From positions 1,426,001 through 1,490,000 of the forward strand of contig BCHX01000007.1 in the NCBI GenBank assembly GCA_001599755.1: DNA of 64,000 nucleotides. Reading direction: 5' to 3'. This DNA is from Gliomastix tumulicola. Its lineage: Eukaryota > Ascomycota > Sordariomycetes > Hypocreales > Bionectriaceae. The position numbers and the translations under genes were made by a program. Positions 23,573-32,907 of this stretch are shown here, one piece after another; position 1 is the stretch's first letter, and each line of letters begins with the position of its first letter. The notes beneath the pieces are model-generated. The model was not told the origin of the DNA, did not search any database, and saw only the letters and a program-made list of their open reading frames with translations.

Positions 23573-24234
23573 TCATGCCCTGGGTTTCCCCATCGAGCTT
23601 GGGCTGAATCCCTCCGTACCGAGTTCTCTTCCATTGATGGTGAGGGTCTCTGCAGGGCAAATGAACGAAACCAGTCTCGCCGGCTTGTCTTTGGAAGGAT
23701 TTCTCCAGAGATGGTTCGTCTGTCGCTGAACGATTGAATCCTATGATTTGTTAGAACCTTCTCGCCAGCCGGACTCAATCACGCAGAGGAGGTCGTTGGT
23801 CTTACACCTGGCTTCAGCAGTACTTTGTCGCCCGAGTCAAGCTCCAGCTCAATCTCTCCATCCACGACGGCCACAAAATCGAGCGACAGAGTACGGTGCA
23901 TCACCGTCTCGGTTCCAGGAGCAAAGTTGGTCGTGTTGAACGTGACCCCGCTGCCGTTCACGATCCGACTCCCAGTGTTGAAGACGGAGTTCGTACTCTG
24001 GGGATCGGCGCTGAAGAATCCGTCGAGGTCTTTGTTGCCGGTGAGCACGGCGGGACACTCGCTGACGACATACGTCCAAGACACGGCGTAGCCACCGCGG
24101 TCGCAGTAGAGTATATCTTGGTCCGGGACAAGAACGGACTTTCCCTCGGCGTTGATGGTTGTAATGTGGCGTTGGGCGGTGCGTAGTCCGTAGTCCATGG
24201 CTGGGCGAAGCTCGAGGCGCTGAGGGGAATTCAT
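23573..24234 (-). CDS. Cupin-fold protein, 198-residue subfamily, left-half member
   Basis: Two exons (24234-23806 and 23740-23573) give 198 aa. The N-terminal part reads RTAQRHITTINAEGKSVLV, which matches the opening of the two cupins in the right half (RHITGHN.EG.SVFL). The cupin barrel shows TETVMHRTLSLDFVAVVDGE and LDSGDKVLLKPG. The final strand is NPSKDKPARLVSFICPAE. The metal motif is weak, with one His (MHR) in motif 1 and NHLWRN in place of the usual AHRW.N, so catalysis may be reduced. It is the same family as the cupins of salicylaldehyde-type PKS clusters. Confidence 0.8.
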
Positions 24235-24511
24235 CGTGTGCTGATTACGAGGGGGCTGCCACTTTGTGATGTGAAGATTGGTTGATTCAGGAACTGTTGA
24301 GGGGAGAGAAAGAAGCTATAGAGTTGAAATAAGAAGGAATACGTCAAGACCAGGTGATTTATGTATGCTTCGGGATTAAGACGGCGCCCGTGTGTGGGAT
24401 GCTCTACATCTACCAAGGTTCTAGCTGGCTGTGCTAGCATAAAGCTATCCCAAACTACTCGGTAGCTCGGCACCACAAGAGTCCCCTCCCATCTACCCCA
24501 TTCCATTGTCT

Positions 24512-24907
24512 TCACTGGGCATCCTTTTTGGCATACTCCCCGTCCGTGACCTCGTCATGCCACGTCGTTGACCCGTGACTGACAGCTAGATGGCACATGT
24601 AGCTCCCGTCATCTCCCCCATGCCAGTGCGTCGTCCCTGCATCGGCCCAAACCACGTCTCCCTCGACCAATCGACGGGGCACGCCGCCCTTGTCGCAGAT
24701 CCAACCGGATCCCGCCAGCACCTTCAGCAGCTGCCCCTTTTCGTGCGTATGCCAGTAGCTCCTGGCGCCGGGAGTGAAGAGTACGTTGTTGATCTTGGTT
24801 TCGGGCGTGTTGTGGACAGGGTCGACCCAGACTTGGCCGGTGAAGGTTTTGGTTCCCTGCGAGCTGGGGTTGGCTTGGGCCTGCTTGCGGATGATTGTGG
24901 ACGGCAT
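24512..24907 (-). CDS. Small single-domain cupin 2
   Basis: The intronless ORF encodes 131 aa and is a clear paralogue of the cupin at 21605. Cupin motif 1 reads YWHTHEKGQLLKV and motif 2 reads ADAGTTHWHGGDDG, so all metal ligands (three His, one Glu) are kept. Shared blocks include GSGWICDKG followed by PRRL.EGDVVWA. The gene is divergent from the Zn2Cys6 regulator at 25569, and the 660 bp between them carry a striking CGG-containing inverted repeat. Function is unknown beyond a metal cupin. Confidence 0.85.
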   Translation of the reverse strand: MPSTIIRKQAQANPSSQGTKTFTGQVWVDPVHNTPETKINNVLFTPGARSYWHTHEKGQLLKVLAGSGWICDKGGVPRRLVEGDVVWADAGTTHWHGGDDGSYMCHLAVSHGSTTWHDEVTDGEYAKKDAQ

Positions 24908-25568
24908 CGTATCTTGCTGCTGTTTAGGCCTGGTCGGCGCCGTACGCTAATGGGCTGCTTGCTTCGTAAGTCAGTCGTATCCTGCCACTCACTGTACCTA
25001 TAATGATAATGGCATATAACTATCTGCTATCTACTCCGTTCACGGCCATCAGCATCTATCTGTACATGGCTGGTCTTACCTGGGGTGGCCATCACACACA
25101 GGTCCGGTAATTCGGCGTCCCAACATTACCGAATAACCGTGGCTAGGGAGCTAAGCCAGGGCTAGTAAACGCTACCCAGCTTCGTTTGTTCGCTTCCTTG
25201 CTTCTCTCCAGCATTATTCGTGAAGTTCCCCAACCAACCCCGCTTCTACTCCATCCATCTTCGAGTCATGATGAGGACTCCGCAGTCTCGAAGGACCTCT
25301 ACAATGTGACCTAAGCTCCCCCAACCCTCCTCCCAGACTCACTGGTATCATGCTTTCCCCGCACTCAGCTGAATCATGGAGCAGAGCTTTCACAATGCCG
25401 CAACGTGATTGTCTCCGATCCTCCTAACAAGCACGCAACGTAGAAGAGCCTGCCCTCCCCACGGCCCTCGATCATTGATGAACGGTTAGGAGCCCACCCT
25501 TGGTGTAGCACTCGAATTAATGCCGAGCTCCAGACCCTTGAGCGAGCACAAACACCCAAGACCCGAGA
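24908..25568. promoter_or_regulatory. Divergent promoter region, small cupin 2 and Zn2Cys6 regulator 1
   Basis: This 661-bp divergent region holds no recognised gene. It contains the inverted CGG repeat at 25105-25139 described separately. Confidence 0.5.
25105..25139. promoter_or_regulatory. Inverted pair of CGG-N5-CGG elements
   Basis: The left arm is CGGTAATTCGG at 25105-25115 and the right arm is CCGAATAACCG at 25129-25139. The right arm reverse-complements to CGGTTATTCGG, matching the left arm at 10 of 11 positions. Each arm is itself a direct repeat CGG-N5-CGG. A related CGGTAATCCGG stands at 30077-30087. This is a good candidate operator for the neighbouring Zn2Cys6 factor, as autoregulation is common in such clusters. 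Binding is inferred. Confidence 0.45.
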
Positions 25569-27757
25569 ATGGCAGACTTCGATGTGCATTCGGTTATTCC
25601 GGGCTCAGCCAAACGAAGGAGAGCCGCGCTGGTGTGCTTCCGCTGCCATGAGAAAAAGGTACGGCATATTGGTATCAGCTACGGGGCGCAATGGCTGAAC
25701 ACCTGTGCGATGACAGATCAAATGTGACCTCTCCAAAAGGCCCGGGTTACGAGACTGCACCAACTGCAGCCACGCGGAAACGGAATGCCAGTAAGTCGAA
25801 ATACACAACGTCACTTCGGAGGGAAGGATTGAACATATATTGGATGACTGATGAAAGTCGCAGGCTCCGTCCATCTAAGAGGGGATCCGGGAAGAAGAAA
25901 AGAGCACAAAATCAGCAGGCTGCCGAGGATGACACAGTCCTAGGCACCATCCACATTGCCGACGGCATCAGTGACGATGCGGCCCCCCTAAACTCGCCCA
26001 CGAGCGCGTACCCAGAGCCCGCTCACGCCATGCCTCCTCTGGCCGATCGCTATAGCGATCAAGCCGAGCGGCCGCTACCGGCCCTCTCCAGGCCAAACGG
26101 CGGACTTGGAGCGGTACCTCCGGCCATCATCTCCCCCCTACCATCACAGGTCTCGCATACCCCGAGTCCCAACAGCACCGGCAGTGGGCATCTCCAGACC
26201 AGCTGCTTTGGGGACACAGGGTACATGACCCTCTTTAGCCACGACAATGTCGTAGCCGGGGACACCGTGGCCCCCGGGCAGCTACCTACCCATCTGATTG
26301 GCGCTTACACCATCCCAGTCATCCTGAGAGATGCCTTCCTGGAAACATTCGTGGAGCAATGCTTCGTCTGGTGCCCCATTCTCGACAAAGACTTTCTTCA
26401 GGGTGATACGAATGGAAGGAGCATCTTGGACGAGTCCCTGTTGCTCCAGCAGGCACTTGCACTGTGCGGCACACGGGTCAACCCACCTCTCATTGACAGC
26501 AAGGATCCTTCTGTGCATTATCAGAATGTCAAGCAAATGTTCTACAGCAACTCCGAGAAGGACCCTTTAGTCAGACTCATGTCCATTATGCTCCTGTTCT
26601 GGTGGAGCATAGGAGCCCCTAATCTCCCAAACATGGACAACGCCTACTGGTGGACGGGTATCGCCATCCGCACGGCTCAGGAGATGGGGTTGCATCGGGA
26701 ACCTCAGGCGCACGAGGTCAGTTCCTTAGGGAGTATGTTGGGACTACGGCGTAGGATATGGTGGACTCTTTTCGTGAGTTTTTCTCGTCTTATCATCTCC
26801 AGATGCATGTATGTTGACAAAGGCCAGGCCAGAGATCGCATCCTCTCTGTCTCTCAGGGTAGACCACCCATCATCGACCTCGACTACTGCAGCGTCAAGA
26901 TGATCACTGCCGAGGATTTTCCCGCCCCGTATAGCGCTGGAGCGCAGATCTTCATCGCCTGGGTGAGCTTGCAGGAAATCTCCGGGCGAATCATGAAGCA
27001 ATCCTTCAAGGATCCTCAAGACTGCGCGCAGACTGCCAGACTCTCCCAAGATCTCATCAGATGGGTGCGGTCCTTGCCTGTGTCTATCACCCTGTCTCTT
27101 CATACCCACCGCACAGCGTCCTTTGATAAAGACCAACATCGGCTCTTTGTCAGCTACCTCACCATCGTCACCCTCCTGCACCTAAGCAAGTCCTCCCAAG
27201 TCCTGCCGCGGGCGTCCAAAGCGGCCGTGGCAGCTGCTTCGTGCGTGGCGCGGCTGCTTGGTGACTTTCTCGCCAGGGGCAGTGTCCGGTGCTTCACGGG
27301 GGACGTTGGCTGGGAGATTGCAGTAGCCATCCTGGCCTTGATGCATGCCTACCGCGTTGAGAACCTGAGACCGCACGTCGAGGCAGATATCCGTATTCTA
27401 CGCGCCGCTCTGAATGAGATGGCTGCTTTCTGGCCATCATCCCGCATGTTTAAGACTGTCGTCGACAAGCTGATGGCCTCGGATCAGATATCAGCGAGCT
27501 ATCTAGCTCACGTATCTGGAACTACTTCTGTGGCGGAAGGTAGAGACATGGTCGATCCCATGATGGGGATTGACGACTGGATTAGCTACCTACCATTCAT
27601 AAGTACGGAGACTAGCCCCTTGATCAGTGAGATCATGGCACAGGATCTCGTCGTTAGCTTGCCAGGTTTGCAGTGGCCTTTGGATATCGATGCGAGCCTC
27701 CAACAGATTCTGTCCTGGCCAGAGGATGCCGATGTCTTCAATCAGTCCACTTTCTGA
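25569..27757 (+). CDS. Zn2Cys6 transcription factor 1 with fungal MHR domain
   Basis: Four exons (25569-25658, 25717-25790, 25864-26773, 26828-27757) give about 667 aa. The zinc cluster is split by an intron: VCFRCHEKK in exon 1, then IKCDLSKRPGLRDCTNCSH and a last Cys in exon 2, giving six Cys with CxxC spacing in both halves. A basic linker, RPSKRGSGKKKRAQ, follows. The middle domain shows the fungal-specific MHR pattern, with WWTGIAIRTAQEMGLHREP and RRIWWTLFARDR then ILSVSQGRPPIIDL. The 54-nt intron at 26774-26827 keeps the frame open if unspliced. The factor probably controls the left-half genes; its promoter has CGG repeats. Confidence 0.87.
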
Positions 27758-28045
27758 ATCTTGAACTATTTTAGAATCAAAGTAGCAATATTGTGTACTT
27801 GCAGGCGGTTTCGACGGCAATTCGAGCCTTGAGTGCCTATCAAAGATTCCAAGAGTGTCCGGACTTGGAATCGACAAACACGAAATTCACATTCAACTAT
27901 GGAGCCGTGAAATGCCGCCTGATATCGAGACAATAGTCAAAAGAGCAGGAATGTGTAAGCAGTGCCAAAGTCTCCTATTCCCTCATCCCACAACAGCGAC
28001 GAAGTGACTGACGGCGACCACCACCAAACCTCGACCCAAACTCCC

Positions 28046-29935
28046 TCACTGGGCCCTCTCAGGACCATCACGCCCCTCCATTTCCATGTGATCGTGATCT
28101 TCTCCCTCCAGCTTTGTGTTTCTCTCCCCCTGGCCTTCCTGCTCAAGCGCCTTCTCGTCCTCACGTCTGTGCAAGTGCCCGGCAATGAAGTCATCCTTCT
28201 TCTCATCCTTGTCCGCAGTGAACCAGCAGAGGATGTTCCCCGGAGCCGTGAATGCAATGCATACCAAGAAGAGTGTGCGGTACGCTTGCGCCGTGGCCAC
28301 GCGGTAAGCAAGCCTAGCCGCAGCCTCGATTGCGTCGTTTAGGCCAGGGATGACGGAGCTATCGAGGGGTTTCCCAGCCCGTAGCGCTGCGATGAGAGCG
28401 GCCAACGAAGACTCCGGAAGACCTGCCCTCGTTGCGGCCGGGCCGACGTTGGCAGGCACGGTGCTCGACAGCCGGTTCCTGACGACTGTGTTGTAGACCG
28501 CGGTGGCAATTGTCGAGACGAACAGGCGGATTGTGCCCGTAACACCGCCAGCGCTGCCAATCTCCTGCTGTGACCGCAGTGGATATGTCGTTGCCGTGAG
28601 AGCAACCCCCTCCATGATGCCGAGGGCGAAGCTACCGAGTCCGAGCAGCACGCACGTCAGCGTCATATCGAAGGGGTCGTGTGCGACTGCGCCAAGCAGA
28701 GGAGTCGCAATGAACATGGAGATGATGAGAGGACGCTTGGGCCCCGTAAAGTGAGCAATGAAGCCCCCCATTACTTGGCCCCAGAGATAGCACAGGACAA
28801 AAAGACTCAGCATGTTACCGGTCTCATTGTCGCTCATGCCTGTCCAGACGTTGAGCACAAGACCGGGCAGAACCGACGCGAATCCGTAGTAGGTAGATCC
28901 AGCCACGGCCGTCATGCCCGTGATGGCAAGCAGCGGGACGTTGGTAAACCAGTGCATCTCGACGAAGGGGGTGATGTTCTTGTTGCGAGGGGGGATGTAA
29001 ATCTCGTACAGGACGAATATCGCCAGGCCGGCAATACCACAGAGCATGGTGGCGAGGACCTCGACACTGACCCAGGGGTACTTGTTGCCACCCCAGTTGA
29101 GGCCGATGAGAAAGCAGGTGAAGCCGGCTGTGTAGAGGACGAGGCCGCCCCAGTCGAACCACATGAGCAGGTGGAGGAAAGCCTTGTTGCGATGCAGCAT
29201 CTTGAACGTCGGCGGGTGGTAGCAGAGATAGAAGAGGATCGTAGAGAGGCCGTTCAGGGCGACCAGGAGATAGTATCCGCCGCGCCAGGTAACATCAGTG
29301 TGGCGGAAGAAGTCGTAGGATATTTTAGGCCCAAGCCAGCTGGTGAAGCTGAAGATGTAGATGACCGAGTTTGCGGCGAACCGCCACTTCATCGGCACAA
29401 TTTCGCTGATGATCCAGAAGTAGCTGATCTGGACGCCTCCGGCCATGCCGAGCAGGACCGTGGCGCCGATAAGCTGCTTGATGGATGTGGCTTGGGATGC
29501 CCAGATGGCGCCAACGGTGCCGACGAGCGAGGCGAAGATGAAGATCCAGCGACGCCCGAAAATGTCCGAGAGCCTACTGACGACGAGAGTAGAAATGCCT
29601 TGAGTCAATGTCCAAGACAAAGAGACCCAAGTCACGTCGGGATCTGGACCGATGTCCTGATTGATGCTGGAGAGAACCGGGGCAGCCAGGCTAAAGCCAC
29701 CGCTGCCAGCGTCTTTGGCGAGGATGATGGCCGCAAAGGTGCCCAGAAACTGCCAACTATACCAGTAACTGGTGGGTATGGCGTCCATAGTCGCCCCGCG
29801 AGCTTCGGGGGCTCGCTCGTCGTCTACCAACATGCGGTCGACTTCGTCTGGCCGAGGCGCACGATTCGCCCCAGCCACGTCGGTCGCGGCATGTTCGATC
29901 TCAGAAGGCATGTCTTCATTCTTGGTAGTCGCCAT
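28046..29935 (-). CDS. MFS transporter, TRI12 (trichothecene efflux pump) type
   Basis: The single-exon ORF opens at the ATG at 29935 (MATTKNEDMPSEIEH), giving 629 aa; an in-frame ATG at 30097 would add 54 residues of non-conserved sequence. About 14 hydrophobic segments are seen. Motifs include SLSWTLTQGISTLVVSRLSD then FGRRWIFIFASLVG, and NSVIYIFSFTSWLGPKISYD. The C-terminal tail is long, charged and cytosolic. TRI12-type pumps export secondary metabolites or xenobiotics from the plasma membrane. An element CGGTAATCCGG lies 142-152 bp upstream of the preferred start, like those upstream of the regulator at 25569. Export of a cluster product is inferred. Confidence 0.9.
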   Translation of the reverse strand: MATTKNEDMPSEIEHAATDVAGANRAPRPDEVDRMLVDDERAPEARGATMDAIPTSYWYSWQFLGTFAAIILAKDAGSGGFSLAAPVLSSINQDIGPDPDVTWVSLSWTLTQGISTLVVSRLSDIFGRRWIFIFASLVGTVGAIWASQATSIKQLIGATVLLGMAGGVQISYFWIISEIVPMKWRFAANSVIYIFSFTSWLGPKISYDFFRHTDVTWRGGYYLLVALNGLSTILFYLCYHPPTFKMLHRNKAFLHLLMWFDWGGLVLYTAGFTCFLIGLNWGGNKYPWVSVEVLATMLCGIAGLAIFVLYEIYIPPRNKNITPFVEMHWFTNVPLLAITGMTAVAGSTYYGFASVLPGLVLNVWTGMSDNETGNMLSLFVLCYLWGQVMGGFIAHFTGPKRPLIISMFIATPLLGAVAHDPFDMTLTCVLLGLGSFALGIMEGVALTATTYPLRSQQEIGSAGGVTGTIRLFVSTIATAVYNTVVRNRLSSTVPANVGPAATRAGLPESSLAALIAALRAGKPLDSSVIPGLNDAIEAAARLAYRVATAQAYRTLFLVCIAFTAPGNILCWFTADKDEKKDDFIAGHLHRREDEKALEQEGQGERNTKLEGEDHDHMEMEGRDGPERAQ

Positions 29936-30076
29936 GACTGAGAAGTGTGAGGAGTTGAAGGCCTGAAACTCTTCTTCTTTAGTATTAAGACAGGGCGGCC
30001 CCGGTGTCGATAGATATAGTCGGCCATGATAGTCGAGCTGACGCCTTGCAATTGCGTCTCCGCGTGTGACTTCCAC

Positions 30077-30087
30077 CGGTAATCCGG
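30077..30087. promoter_or_regulatory. CGG-N5-CGG element upstream of the TRI12-type pump
   Basis: CGGTAATCCGG differs by one base from the left arm of the inverted repeat at 25105-25115. It lies 142-152 bp upstream of the preferred ATG of the pump. If the longer start at 30097 were used, the site would be coding, which argues mildly for the shorter start. Confidence 0.35.
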
Positions 30088-30097
30088 CTTCATGCAT

Positions 30098-30629
30098 TAC
30101 CGAGCCAACCTAAAGCTCGAACTAGGCCATGTCATCCCCCAAGCTCATGCATCGATATCTTACCAGAGCTCCATCTGTTTAGCGCCAGGCTATCAGACGC
30201 CCGCATTCCAAGCTGGGGAGCATCTGGGGAACGACCTGGGGAACAATTTCCCTGCTCCGTGGCCAAGGAACACGACTGCCCTAGTCTTTGGGGGTTGCAA
30301 AGCTAGGCTATCAGTAATATGAGTCCAGGAGGGCCTAGACCGAATCGGCTTCATTTCATTTCCCGGGGTATTTCGGTCGAGAAGACAGTATCAACATCCA
30401 GGGACTGTCACGTTCGGTGCCCAAAACGAGTAGACGTTGTGAGGGAGAACAAGCGGCCGGGACTGGAAATGGTTCTTGTCCCAGGAAGTTGGAAAGTACA
30501 CGTCGCAGGTACGGTTTCCGGGGTGCAATAATTGCTTCGCCAAGGTGTCAATGTTATCAATTCCAGTAAAGCAAATATATGTTTCAATTCTTGTCTACAG
30601 TCGCATGTAATCTATAGCGTCCCCCATCA
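30098..30629. other. Intergenic region
   Basis: The region lies between the 5' side of the pump and the 3' end of the next minus-strand MFS gene. No gene was recognised. Confidence 0.4.
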
Positions 30630-32153
30630 CTAGGTCACCAGTAAAGGCGTTGTTTCAGACAGACCGCGCTGGGTGTCGTCCGACGGGCTCTCCTTGTCTC
30701 CTCCAAATACACTGTCCATGTCCTTCCCAGGTGAAACCCCCTTTGTTTCCGGGAGATACGCCATACACCACAACAACGTGAACGCATTGACGCCAGCAAA
30801 GATGAGCCATGTGATCCATCCGGCCGAGTTGAGAAGGAATGGCGTCAGCATTGCGTTGATAATCTGGAAGAACCACTGCGTGCTGGTCGTGATGGTGCAG
30901 CACGCTGTGCTGATGTGCGGAGGGAAGATTTCCGCGCAGATGTTCCAAGACAGAGGCCCGTGGCCGAGGCCGAAGAAGAAAGCGAAGACAAAAACCATGA
31001 GGCAGGCCACCAGGCCCGGGATAGTATAGCTGAGCTCTTCCTCATCTGCAGTCGTGGCCTTGACCGAATCAAACGTCCGTACGCAGAAGGCCAAGATGGC
31101 AAGCGAGATCGTGCACACGGCGGAAGCCAGGATGATCCAGAAGCGATGGCCCCGAACCCGTACAACATAGAACATGAGCGTCAATGAGGCCAGTAACTTT
31201 GAGAGACCAAAAAGACCGGTGAGGAAAAGCGAAGCCGAGGTCGAGGTAAAGCCGGCGCTCTGGAATATGATGGGCGTGAAGAAGTTGAGCGCATTGGTAC
31301 CACTTAATGTCATGAGTGCCATCAGCCCAATGCCGCAGAATAGCCTTTTCCGGATGCTGGGTCGCCTGAGCTCGACCCAGAGACTTTTCGGAGGCTCCAG
31401 AAGTTCCATCCTCCGTCTCTCGAGCACCGTCTGATGGAGCGCCTTGGCTTCTTCCTGGATAGCGGGTGACTGGGCCGGTTCGTGTCTGAGCCATGCCAAG
31501 GCCTCCGTTACGGCATCCAAGCCGACATTCTCGGCCAGCCAAACTGGGGTCTCCGGGAGCGGGAGGTGCCCAAACAGGACTGGGACCCCGAAGACGAGTT
31601 GTAGCACGATGGGAACTTTCCACTGCCACACCGATGTGTTCGGGATCGAGTGGTGCGATACGTATGCTCCCCAGAAGCCGGCGAGTGCCGAGACTTGGAT
31701 TGTGGCCTGAAAAGCGCCCATGAACATGCCTCTCAGCTCAGTCGGAGAGATCTCTGCGATATACAGAGGTGTAGCCAGAGTGCTGGCTCCCACTCCGAGA
31801 CCGTTGAGGAGTCGGCCGACGTTAAATAGACTCATGGAATGGCCGGCGGGCACCAGCTGGAGAACGGCCCCAAGCACGTAGACCGCAGCACCAATACCGA
31901 GACATCTTCTCCGGCCTAGCTGTGAGCATACAGGCAAGGCGCATATGACTCCTAAAAAGGCACCGACCAGCCATATGGAGACCACCAGAGATTGGGCTGC
32001 TGCCCGTTCCTCGCGGCTGAGACGGTCAAGCCCAAAATGGTGGTTGAAAGATGGGAGTGCGAGTATGCCACCGATATATCCAGTTCCGTAACCGAATGTG
32101 CATGAGGCACCGCACGCAACTGCAACCGCAAGGTAGGTTCTGGTGATGGCCAT
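30630..32153 (-). CDS. MFS transporter 2, sugar-porter family (intronless)
   Basis: The ORF from the ATG at 32153 (MAITRTYLAVAVACGASCTF) encodes 507 aa; the open frame extends 20 codons further 5' but without an ATG. Sugar-porter signatures are present: FGYGTGYIGGILALPSF in TM1, QLGRRRCLGIGA, GRLLNGLGVGAST, YIAEISPTELRGMFMG, LPETPVWLAE, and YLPETKGVSPGKDM at the end. It has no introns, unlike MFS transporter 1 with seven. Transport of a sugar, polyol, quinate-like acid or related compound is expected. A perfect 8-bp inverted repeat lies about 210 bp upstream. It borders the PKS gene tail to tail-start and could belong to either gene set. Confidence 0.9.
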   Translation of the reverse strand: MAITRTYLAVAVACGASCTFGYGTGYIGGILALPSFNHHFGLDRLSREERAAAQSLVVSIWLVGAFLGVICALPVCSQLGRRRCLGIGAAVYVLGAVLQLVPAGHSMSLFNVGRLLNGLGVGASTLATPLYIAEISPTELRGMFMGAFQATIQVSALAGFWGAYVSHHSIPNTSVWQWKVPIVLQLVFGVPVLFGHLPLPETPVWLAENVGLDAVTEALAWLRHEPAQSPAIQEEAKALHQTVLERRRMELLEPPKSLWVELRRPSIRKRLFCGIGLMALMTLSGTNALNFFTPIIFQSAGFTSTSASLFLTGLFGLSKLLASLTLMFYVVRVRGHRFWIILASAVCTISLAILAFCVRTFDSVKATTADEEELSYTIPGLVACLMVFVFAFFFGLGHGPLSWNICAEIFPPHISTACCTITTSTQWFFQIINAMLTPFLLNSAGWITWLIFAGVNAFTLLWCMAYLPETKGVSPGKDMDSVFGGDKESPSDDTQRGLSETTPLLVT

Positions 32154-32907
32154 TGCTTGTGTATACCCGAGAGAAGCGGCGGAGGGGCGGAGGACGGAGG
32201 ACGGACTATGCACAAAATAGAAGACTGCCTTAACACCAAACAGTGAGGCTCTGGTGAAGCATTTTGAGCCATTAGCTGACGCGATGATCTGTGTCTATTA
32301 GTAGCATATCATTGACGAGTTTCGCCGCAGGTTAGACCAAACGGCACCGCAAAGTTAGCCGGCGGCAATGCTCATTGTGCATTGCCGGTAGCCACAGGTC
32401 CATGAGCCTAGCCTGCCTCCCCACGACCTGGGACGCCAGTGTCCATTGAGGTCTGGGGCAGCATGGCATTACTCCGGATCTATCGTAGATATGTAAGAGG
32501 GCCATTGGTTCTGGCGTTGGGGAGATCTAGGGGGATGTAACGATGAAGCTCCTTTCGATCTCTGATATATAACAAGCCAATTCTGTGACAAATGGGGTGA
32601 TCCGGCTGGGGTTCAGGTTAGGCGGATCGCGTTCGAAAGTGTTATGCTCCCAGAACACGTGAAGTCTTGGCTGAGCGGTAGTTAGTCACAGCGGAGAGTG
32701 TTGAGTATCAGCACTTGGTTCACTCATGCGCCAGAGAACATTATGGCCCTGTCGAGCCATAGATGTAGGGTAGGTTGCTTGTAGATCGGAACGGAACCAC
32801 AGGGCTTGTGATCTCGCAGCCGTAACATTTCAGGTTATAAATAATGAGATAAAATGAAATAAAATAAAATAAATAATATCTATTATTGATTGAAAAAGGA
32901 GGCTCAC
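32154..32907. other. Promoter of MFS transporter 2 and 3' flank of the PKS
   Basis: No gene was recognised. The part next to MFS transporter 2 holds the inverted repeat at 32363-32387. The part next to the PKS stop is very AT-rich, with AAAAT units at about 32851-32875, and probably forms the PKS 3' UTR and polyadenylation region. Confidence 0.5.
32363..32387. promoter_or_regulatory. Perfect inverted repeat CGGCAATG-N9-CATTGCCG
   Basis: The arms are at 32363-32370 and 32380-32387, with outer CGG and CCG triplets. It lies about 210 bp upstream of the MFS transporter 2 start. The CGG...CCG layout fits a dimeric Zn2Cys6 site. Function is inferred. Confidence 0.35.

Noticed and set aside
28679..29941. 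420-codon open frame on the plus strand
   Set aside because: It is fully antisense to the TRI12-type transporter, whose frame shows clear family motifs; the antisense translation is charged, repetitive in composition and has no domain.
30098..30258. Possible tRNA-like or small RNA folding near the TRI12 gene 5' side
   Set aside because: No convincing cloverleaf or conserved B box could be traced.
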